Source: Methylophaga sp. (GTDB lineage: Bacteria; Pseudomonadota; Gammaproteobacteria; Nitrosococcales; Methylophagaceae). Taken from it: a DNA stretch of 64,000 bases. The position numbers and the translations under genes are program-made. The notes beneath the pieces were generated by a model. It was not told the DNA's origin, did not search any database, and saw only the letters and a list, made by a program, of their open reading frames with translations. The stretch spans positions 24,689 to 88,688 of the forward strand of contig JAGXHJ010000065.1 of assembly GCA_024636315.1 (NCBI GenBank). The letters are read 5' to 3'. Of this stretch, positions 56,733-64,000 are shown one piece after another (positions within the stretch are counted from its first letter, which is position 1; the number at the start of each line of letters is the position of its first letter).

Positions 56733-58064
56733 TTACAGGAATAACCAGCGCATTTGCATGCCTAGAATATCAACACTGGCATTGTAGTCACCTTTTAACG
56801 TGTAACCGTTATTATCAGTATCATTAATCGTCGGATCGCTGACAAATATATGGGTATAGCCAGCATCGAGGGTAATATTATCTGAATATTTATAGCTAGC
56901 ACCTATTGCAAGCCATTTACGATCTTCATCGGGAATGCGTGGTGTTCGATATTGATCAGAAACAGGTGTTTGATCATAAGCGACCCCGCCACGGAAAGTC
57001 CAAGTATCATTATGAACGTAAGTAAGACCTAGACCATAGCGCATATTATTGTCCCAGTTTTCTTCTTTGCTACTATTGAGACGTACCGAATCGGTTGAGT
57101 TAATTGTTAAATCTTCGAAGCGACTCCATCGCGTCCAACTCGCATCACCCATGATGGCCCATTTATTATTAATTTGATGGTGGACGGCAAAAGAGGCTGT
57201 TTCGGGTAAGGTCACTTTGCCATCTAGATCACCGTTGGCAAACCCAGCGATGTTTGCCGCGTTTTGTACTGCGCCATTATTGGGTATATCAAAGGTTCCC
57301 TTTCCGTGTAGATGATGAGAGATCTTTGAGCGGTATGCTAAGGCAATTCGTGTTGCCTCAGTAGCTTGAAATATTAAACCAAGATTGTAACCCCAGCTCC
57401 AATCATCAGCCGTTATATTTGCTTTACCATCATGAGACTGAGGAGCGGCACAGCCTGCTTCGGATACTTTGGCACAAACGGCACCAAAATCAACAGCCTG
57501 AGTAAGCTCCAGATCAGCATATTGCAGATTGATACCAAAACCTAATGACAATTTTTCAGTTGTTTGAAATGCAAATGATGGATTGATATTAACGGTTTTT
57601 AAATCAGATTTAACTGCATGGTAACGACCCACCCAATTATCATCATATTCAGTTACTAGGCCAAAAGGTGCATTAACTCCGATCCCGGCAACCATGCGGT
57701 CATTAAGTCGGTGGGCATAATAGAAATTTGGAACAATAGCTAGTTTTCCGCCATTATCACCATCCCCACTAATTGCAGTACCACCGAGAGTTGATGGCAG
57801 AGTCGAACCTCCATTAGCAAAGTCACTTTCAGGCTTTATGAAGTTCAGACCTGTAGCAAATTCAGAATGCGATAAATAGGTTAAGCCCGCTGGATTAAAA
57901 AATATTGTGCTTGCATCTTCTGCAACTGCGGCACTACCTGCAAAAGCACGGCCTAGACCAGTAACACTTTGTTCGATAATCGCAAAACCAGAGGCATAGC
58001 TCATTGAGCTAAGTGTTGAGGCAATTAAAAAGCTGCCGAGTTTTAATTTATAGTGCTGTGCCAT
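56733..58064 (-). CDS. FadL/OmpP1/TodX-family outer-membrane transporter
   Basis: SGFAIIEQSVTGLGRAFAGSAAVAEDASTIFFNPAGL. Confidence 0.94.
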   Translation of the reverse strand: MAQHYKLKLGSFLIASTLSSMSYASGFAIIEQSVTGLGRAFAGSAAVAEDASTIFFNPAGLTYLSHSEFATGLNFIKPESDFANGGSTLPSTLGGTAISGDGDNGGKLAIVPNFYYAHRLNDRMVAGIGVNAPFGLVTEYDDNWVGRYHAVKSDLKTVNINPSFAFQTTEKLSLGFGINLQYADLELTQAVDFGAVCAKVSEAGCAAPQSHDGKANITADDWSWGYNLGLIFQATEATRIALAYRSKISHHLHGKGTFDIPNNGAVQNAANIAGFANGDLDGKVTLPETASFAVHHQINNKWAIMGDASWTRWSRFEDLTINSTDSVRLNSSKEENWDNNMRYGLGLTYVHNDTWTFRGGVAYDQTPVSDQYRTPRIPDEDRKWLAIGASYKYSDNITLDAGYTHIFVSDPTINDTDNNGYTLKGDYNASVDILGMQMRWLFL

Positions 58065-58147
58065 GCGCAGCTTTCCTCTTCATATAGTTGTTATAGATGT
58101 GAAAACTAGCCCAAGCATTTAAATGGTGCAAGTTTTAATTACGTTAC

Positions 58148-58834
58148 CTAACGGCGTTTAAATAATAGATCCCACACGCCATGGCCTAATTTATGGCCGC
58201 GTTGCTCGAATTTGGTGAGTGGACGATAATCTGGGCGAGGGATGTATCCTGAGCTATCAGCGCAATTTATAAATTCATCACTATTAGATAACTCTTCTAA
58301 CATCTGTTCAGCATAATGTTGCCAATCCGTCGCCATATGCAAATGACCACCCGGTTTTATTTTAGCGGCTAAAATATCGACAAATGTGGGTTGAATAATA
58401 CGACGTTTATGATGACGTTTTTTATGCCATGGATCAGGGAAATAGAGCTGCACGCGATCTAATGCATTATCAGCAAGACGGTTATTTAGTAATTCGACAG
58501 CATCGGTACAAGCAACACGTAAATTAGTTAAACCTTGTTGCTCAATAGCCTTTAGCAATTGGCCTACACCAGGCCGATGTACTTCAACACCTAAAAAGTC
58601 CTGTTCAGGTTGTTCAGCTGCCATTTGGGCAAGCGTAGCGCCATTGCCAAAACCTATTTCCAATACTTTCGGTGCATCACGACCAAAAAGTTGATTGAGA
58701 TCAATCATTGAATCAGCTTCATCAATGGCAAATTGCGGCCAAAGCTCATCAATAGCGCGTTGTTGTCCAGGGGTTAAGCGACCTTCACGGCGGACAAAGC
58801 TACGTACGGTACGTAGTGGTTTTCCTTCAATCAT
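58148..58834 (-). CDS. trmB: tRNA (guanine-N7-)-methyltransferase
   Basis: LEIGFGNGATLAQMA; QLYFPDPWHKKRHHKRR. Confidence 0.96.
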   Translation of the reverse strand: MIEGKPLRTVRSFVRREGRLTPGQQRAIDELWPQFAIDEADSMIDLNQLFGRDAPKVLEIGFGNGATLAQMAAEQPEQDFLGVEVHRPGVGQLLKAIEQQGLTNLRVACTDAVELLNNRLADNALDRVQLYFPDPWHKKRHHKRRIIQPTFVDILAAKIKPGGHLHMATDWQHYAEQMLEELSNSDEFINCADSSGYIPRPDYRPLTKFEQRGHKLGHGVWDLLFKRR

Positions 58835-59119
58835 TATAATGTTGCTACCTAAAATGTATGGTTTAACTATATATAGTTAATGTAAATATCGCGTACGATC
58901 ATACATTAAACTTTTGGATTGATGTGTCATCTACTGTGGCCACAGTTAGTGAACGACTAAGTTGTTGTGATGACGAATTCTCCCAAAAATATCATCATAA
59001 CCGTATAATTCATCGTTGACCTTAGTTTTAGTGAGTGGCACTCATGTTTTAGCTTTCGTTTGAGTTGAGGTGTTTTTTGCTCTCTTTATTAGAACGCTGA
59101 TATTGCCATTCGCAACTTA

Positions 59120-59341
59120 ATGAATAAAAGGTGAAACGACTTAGTTGTCGGAATTGTTTTTGTCGTTGTATTAGCAGGTAATGCAATTATATCAAGGCTG
59201 GTCAGCTTAGGTATAGCAACAGATTATTCTGATACCATGCCATTGTGTGAAACAGCAGAATCTTCAATAATGGCCTTGTTTCTACTAGTAGTCATCGTGT
59301 CACAAGTTGTCTTAATTACGATGAATGATGAATGTTACTAG
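59120..59341 (+). pseudogene. Possible interrupted small membrane protein gene (in-frame TGA at codon 5)
   Basis: MNKR*NDLVVGIVFVVVLAGNAIISRLVSLGIATDYSDTMPLCETAESSIMALFLLVVIVSQVVLITMNDECY*. Confidence 0.35.
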
Positions 59342-59508
59342 TAGAGGAAACTGATAAATTTGAATTGCTAGTCGTGCGAAAAAAGCCTATTCGAGTTAGA
59401 ATGTAAGGTGAATTTAAGAATTTATAGCGGGTTTGACTTTTGTTGAGCCTTACATAACGAGCATTTTGCTTGTTTAAATCAAGCAAAGCACAGAGAGAGA
59501 AAGTATAT

Positions 59509-61332
59509 ATGGTTCATCCAGTATTAGAAGCAGTTACTAACGACATAATTGAGCGAAGCCGTGTTAGCCGTGCGGCCTATTTAGCACGGATTGATGCCGC
59601 AGTTGAAACTGGGCCTCACCGGGCGCAATTAGAATGTGGTAATTTGGCACATGCTTTTGCTGCCAGTGCTGCTGGTGAAAAAACGGATTTAACTGCTAAT
59701 GTTAAAGCTAACATTGGCATCATCTCTTCTTATAATGATATGTTATCCGCACATCAACCGTATAAAACCTACCCTGATTTAATAAAAAGAGCGGCACTTT
59801 TAGCCGGCGGCGTTGCACAATTTGCTGGTGGTGTACCTGCTATGTGTGATGGTGTAACCCAAGGTCAGCCAGGCATGGAGTTATCATTGTTCAGCCGCGA
59901 TGTGATTGCGATGGCATCAGCCATTGGCTTAAGTCACAACATGTTTGATGGCGCTTTGTTTTTAGGTATTTGTGACAAAATCGTGCCGGGATTATTAATT
60001 TCAGCATTGAGTTTTGGTCACTTACCTGCGATCTTCGTACCTGGTGGACCAATGCCAAGTGGCTTACCAAACAAAGAAAAAGTCCGTATCCGTCAGCTTT
60101 ATGCCGAAGGTAAGGTGGATCGAAATGCTTTGTTAAAAGCTGAGTCTGAGTCTTATCATAGTCCTGGTACATGTACTTTTTATGGTACGGCCAATAGCAA
60201 TCAAATGATGGTTGAAATGATGGGGCTACATTTACCGGGTAGCTCATTTATTAACCCTAACACGCCATTACGTGATGCATTGACTGTGAGTGCTACCGAG
60301 CAAGTATTAAAATTTACCGCTATGGGCGATGATTTCCGGCCAATAGGCTATATGATTGATGAAAAAGCGATCGTGAATGCCATGATAGGTTTAATGGCAA
60401 CAGGTGGTTCAACTAACCATACCATGCATTTAGTGGCTATTGCCCGTGCCGCAGGGATCAGTATCAATTGGGACGATTTCGACAAGATTGGTAGGATCAT
60501 TCCATTACTTACGCGAATCTATCCAAATGGTGATGCAGATATCAATCATTTCCAAGCTGCAGGTGGCATGGGCGTATTGATTGGTGAGTTGTTATCAAAA
60601 GGCTTGTTGCACGAAGACATTATGACTGTTGCATCAACACGTGGCATGAGTACTTATACTCAAGAACCAAAATTAGTTGAAGGCAAATTGATTTGGGAAG
60701 AAGGTCCAGGAAAATCGTTAGACCTTAGTGTTATCGGTACATTTGATAAACCTTTCTCTGCCACAGGCGGCTTGCATTTGATTCACGGTAATTTAGGTCG
60801 AGGTGTGTCAAAGATCTCTGCGGTAGCTGAAGAGCATCAAATTGTAGAGGCACCCGCAATGGTGTTTGATGATCAAGATGACGTAGTAGCTGCATTCAAA
60901 CGTGGTGAAATGCAAAAAGATTTGATCGTGGTCCTACGTTTCCAAGGTCCGAAAGCAAACGGCATGCCTGAACTGCATAAATTGACACCAATATTAGGTA
61001 TCTTACAAGATAAAGGTTTCCACGTGGCACTTGTGACGGATGGTCGTATGTCCGGTGCATCAGGTAAGGTGCCTTCAGCCATTCATATGTGTCCAGAATG
61101 TGAAATTGGTGGCCCATTAACGCGTGTTCGTACCGGTGATATGCTACATTTAAATACACAGACAGGTGATTTAAACATTTTGATTGATGACGAGGTATTT
61201 AATAATCGCACACAATGCATCAAAGGCAGTATCGAACATCATTATGGTATGGGACGAGAATTATTTGATAGTTTCCGTCGCGGTGTTTCATCTGCAGAAA
61301 CCGGTGCCATCAATATGTTTAACGTTGAATAA
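59509..61332 (+). CDS. edd: Phosphogluconate dehydratase
   Basis: [39 protein letters not shown]; followed by eda. Confidence 0.96.
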   Translation: MVHPVLEAVTNDIIERSRVSRAAYLARIDAAVETGPHRAQLECGNLAHAFAASAAGEKTDLTANVKANIGIISSYNDMLSAHQPYKTYPDLIKRAALLAGGVAQFAGGVPAMCDGVTQGQPGMELSLFSRDVIAMASAIGLSHNMFDGALFLGICDKIVPGLLISALSFGHLPAIFVPGGPMPSGLPNKEKVRIRQLYAEGKVDRNALLKAESESYHSPGTCTFYGTANSNQMMVEMMGLHLPGSSFINPNTPLRDALTVSATEQVLKFTAMGDDFRPIGYMIDEKAIVNAMIGLMATGGSTNHTMHLVAIARAAGISINWDDFDKIGRIIPLLTRIYPNGDADINHFQAAGGMGVLIGELLSKGLLHEDIMTVASTRGMSTYTQEPKLVEGKLIWEEGPGKSLDLSVIGTFDKPFSATGGLHLIHGNLGRGVSKISAVAEEHQIVEAPAMVFDDQDDVVAAFKRGEMQKDLIVVLRFQGPKANGMPELHKLTPILGILQDKGFHVALVTDGRMSGASGKVPSAIHMCPECEIGGPLTRVRTGDMLHLNTQTGDLNILIDDEVFNNRTQCIKGSIEHHYGMGRELFDSFRRGVSSAETGAINMFNVE

Positions 61333-61362
61333 ATAATTATTTAAAACTTTGGAAAAAATACA

Positions 61363-61995
61363 ATGAGCCTAACCATTAAAGAAATTATGACTATTTCACC
61401 AATTGTACCGGTGATGGTTATTAATAACGTTGAACATGCTGTGCCATTAGCCAAAGCTTTGGTTAAAGGTGGTTTGAAAGTATTAGAAATTACCTTACGG
61501 ACGCCTGCAGCTTTAGAATCTATTAGACGTATTAAAGCAGAAGTACCAGATGCCATCGTCGGCGCAGGTACTATCATTAATATCGAAACATTAAATCAAG
61601 CAATTGAAGCTGGCGCTCAATTTATTGTTAGCCCAGGCACAACTGATAAATTAATAGATGCTGCTTTAGCAACTGGCGTGCCTTTATTGCCGGGTATTGC
61701 TAATCCTAGTGATGCAATGCGTTTGCTAGAAAAAGGCATTACGGCAATGAAGTTTTTCCCTGCAGAAGCCGCAGGTGGCGTGCCAATGCTTAAATCAATT
61801 GGCGCACCGATTCCACAAATTACATTTTGCCCAACTGGTGGCGTAAGCCAAAAGAATGTTAAAGAATACTATAGCTTGCCAAATGTGGCGTGTGTAGGTG
61901 GTTCTTGGATGTGTGCGGCAAATTTAGTTGATGCTGAAGATTGGGATGAAATTACCCGTTTATCTGCTGAAGCGGTGCAATTAGCAACTAGCTAG
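61363..61995 (+). CDS. eda: 2-keto-3-deoxy-6-phosphogluconate aldolase
   Basis: LEITLRTPAALESIRRI; VGAGTIIN; FFPAEAAGG. Confidence 0.96.
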   Translation: MSLTIKEIMTISPIVPVMVINNVEHAVPLAKALVKGGLKVLEITLRTPAALESIRRIKAEVPDAIVGAGTIINIETLNQAIEAGAQFIVSPGTTDKLIDAALATGVPLLPGIANPSDAMRLLEKGITAMKFFPAEAAGGVPMLKSIGAPIPQITFCPTGGVSQKNVKEYYSLPNVACVGGSWMCAANLVDAEDWDEITRLSAEAVQLATS

Positions 61996-62012
61996 TTAAT
62001 TTTTCGCCAAAG

Positions 62013-62062
62013 AGGGGCTGGGAGCATCGAGTTAATATCTCGGGGTTCCCTGTCCCTTTTTT
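62013..62062 (+). terminator. Imperfect hairpin plus T-run after eda
   Basis: GGGGCTGGGAGCATCGAG-N7-CTCGGGGTTCCCTGTCCC-TTTTTT. Confidence 0.6.
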
Positions 62063-62106
62063 GTTGCTGAGTTCATTTATAAACATATTTCGTTTTATAT
62101 AAACTT

Positions 62107-62865
62107 CTAGTTTAAAATTAATATTTCACGTTGTAACCAGTCATCAATCAAGGCACGGGCACCATCGATTACAACTTGTGGGTTGGGATGTTTTAATTCA
62201 GTAGCAATTGTTTCTGCAGCCATTTGGCCTGCTAGTCCATCATTAAGTAAATTGATAAGACGTACGCTCACAGGGTTTAATTCCAAAAAGGTGATGCTGT
62301 CCTCTTTGTTGCGATAGACAAGTAAGTGAACGGGACTGTTGCTTGCTTCATTGGGTTGAAAGTCGGGACCAATCTGATGAACAGGATAGTTGTAAACTAA
62401 AGGCCATGCCAGCGGCGAAGTCTTAAAGCTAATGTCTAAAATGTCTTGGCTTGAATTGATCTTTGCAGGTTCTACCTCATCATCTAAAACACTTAATGCT
62501 AATTCTACCCATTCATAATGTGCGAGCTCTTGAATGAAAATGGGATCATTGGCATTGTCACGATCATTTTCAAGGTAAGCCATAAATTCGCGGCCAATCT
62601 GATGAAATAAGGGCGTTTTACAATGGTGTTTTATCATGAAATCACGAATCATGCTGTGCCAAGCTTCATCGGAGATGATTTGCCGTAAAACAGGAAAGCC
62701 ATTGGCGATAAAGCCTTCTATATTGTTGTAAAAAAGTTCACGATAAATCGCCATGCGCCGTGGTTCTATGTTGTCAGGCACAGGTTGGTTATCAGGATCG
62801 CGTAGGAAGGCCGCAAACTGGTATTGGGTATCGATAAAACTCGGCGGTTTAGGCTGTTGCGACAT
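62107..62865 (-). CDS. DUF2063 putative DNA-binding-domain family (HvfC/BufC-type partner of MNIO)
   Basis: QYQFAAFLRDPDNQPVPDNIEPRRMAIYRELFYNNIEGFIANGFPVLRQIISDEAW. Confidence 0.88.
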   Translation of the reverse strand: MSQQPKPPSFIDTQYQFAAFLRDPDNQPVPDNIEPRRMAIYRELFYNNIEGFIANGFPVLRQIISDEAWHSMIRDFMIKHHCKTPLFHQIGREFMAYLENDRDNANDPIFIQELAHYEWVELALSVLDDEVEPAKINSSQDILDISFKTSPLAWPLVYNYPVHQIGPDFQPNEASNSPVHLLVYRNKEDSITFLELNPVSVRLINLLNDGLAGQMAAETIATELKHPNPQVVIDGARALIDDWLQREILILN

Positions 62866-63697
62866 GGGCTTGTTCCTGAATCGACTGGTAATGACGAATT
62901 TTATCTACTTCAGTGATTAATGTATCAAGTGATGGGATATTAAAATCACGCTCTAACAGTGTTGGTAGGACACCGTGATGTCGATAGGTGAGTTCTAATA
63001 ATTCCCATACGGGATCGATGATATCAGCACCGTGAGTATCTACTTTTAGATCATCTGCTTCATCATAGTGTCCTGCGATATGTAGGTAGGCAATTCGATC
63101 ACTCGCTACGGATTTAATATAACTGGCGGCATCATAACCGTGGTTAATACTGTTGACGTAAATATTATTAACATCAAGTAATAAGTCACAATTTGCTTGT
63201 TCAAGTACACCGTTTAAAAAGTCAATTTCAGACATTTCCTGCCCTGGCGCAGCATAATACGAGACATTTTCAATGATTAAAGGTCGTTCTAAAATTTCTT
63301 GGACACGTCGGATACGTTTGGCAACATGACTGACGGCTTGTTCTGTGAAGGGTATAGGCATTAAGTCATACAGATGACCATCATCACTACAATAGCTTAG
63401 ATGTTCGCTATAAGATTGTATGTTGTGTTTATCAAAGAACTTTTTCAAGCGGATTAAAAAGTCTTCATCCAATGGCGCTGGGCTACCTATTGATAATGAT
63501 AGACCATGACAGATCATTGGATAACGTTCAGCAAAATGTGCAAATTTCTTACCTAAGAGGCCGCCCATTTCCATCCAGTTTTCAGGCGCAACTTCAAGGA
63601 AGTCAGCAGGGTTATGGTCAAGTGCATCGAGCTCATTCATGAAGCTTCTGCGGAGCCCTAAACCTGCACCAGATATTGGGCATGAGGCCGTATTCAT
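62849..63697 (-). CDS. DUF692 multinuclear non-heme iron oxygenase (MNIO; HvfB/BufB-type)
   Basis: GAGLGLRRSFMNEL; SEHLSYCSDDGHLYDLMPIPFT; IENVSYY; LLDVNNIYVNSINHG; HIAGH. Confidence 0.92.
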   Translation of the reverse strand: MNTASCPISGAGLGLRRSFMNELDALDHNPADFLEVAPENWMEMGGLLGKKFAHFAERYPMICHGLSLSIGSPAPLDEDFLIRLKKFFDKHNIQSYSEHLSYCSDDGHLYDLMPIPFTEQAVSHVAKRIRRVQEILERPLIIENVSYYAAPGQEMSEIDFLNGVLEQANCDLLLDVNNIYVNSINHGYDAASYIKSVASDRIAYLHIAGHYDEADDLKVDTHGADIIDPVWELLELTYRHHGVLPTLLERDFNIPSLDTLITEVDKIRHYQSIQEQAHVATA

Positions 63698-63859
63698 TAA
63701 TTATCTCCTGATTATCTTTCTGTCATTATGACTAATGATAATGGGAAATGTTACATATTGATTTATGTTTTAAGCGTTATTCCAAAATTAGCTAGACTGA
63801 TTAGGTGTGTATTTTTGTTTTAAACAGAATCGTCATTTTTTTGGTAGGAGACGTACTTA

Positions 63860-64000
63860 GAGACCTTTGCACGAACCACTTTTATTAGTGCCAGATTAGC
63901 TGAAAGCTACTTTTTTGAATAAATTTAGAAAAAAGTGACGTCACACGTTCATTTTTCTCCAATTTACGGGTTATTTACCCGCTATCTCCCTTTTTTAGGC
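63860..64000. mobile_element. Possible insertion-sequence terminus (element continues beyond window)
   Basis: Abrupt GAGACCTTTGCACGAA start, resembling IS5-type termini from memory; no transposase ORF inside window. Confidence 0.35.

Noticed and set aside
1-64000. CRISPR arrays
   Set aside because: No regularly spaced direct repeats with unique spacers seen; the only regular DNA periodicity is the 63-nt coding repeat at 16.9 kb

Overview
Two-part window from a gammaproteobacterium. The methylotroph Methylophaga/Piscirickettsiaceae type is plausible but only inferred. Positions 1 to ~29.6 kb are the right-hand part of a tailed-phage prophage: capsid, lysis genes, head-tail connectors, tail tube, tape measure, baseplate/fibre, lysogeny control, replication, and a large serine recombinase that reads into a tRNA-Glu gene. 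Its left end, with terminase and portal, lies outside the window. Positions ~29.6 to 64 kb are an ordinary chromosomal backbone: tRNA-Glu x2/tRNA-Ala, lptD-surA-pdxA-rsmA, HU, tRNA-Val/Asp, ppiD, fabI, SBP, motAB, yceI-like, leuDB, asd, fimV-like, truA-trpFBA-accD-folC, acyl-CoA synthetase, fadL-like, trmB, edd-eda, and a DUF2063/DUF692 (MNIO) pair. Strongest leads: (1) a C4-antisense-RNA-like leader plus antirepressor island between the tail-tube and tape-measure genes; (2) a lysogeny switch of two divergent Arc-type ribbon-helix-helix proteins with shared TAGATGCAA operators; (3) behind that repressor, a probable lysogenically expressed operon with an orphan HsdR_N-like nuclease and a DUF4124-like secreted protein, the latter sharing a C-terminal domain with a second moron gene 13 kb away; (4) a phage-borne CsrA with a structured GGA leader; (5) a serine integrase whose C-terminus is encoded inside a tRNA-Glu gene, together with a second short tyrosine recombinase. 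All calls come from reading the sequence; no database searches were run.
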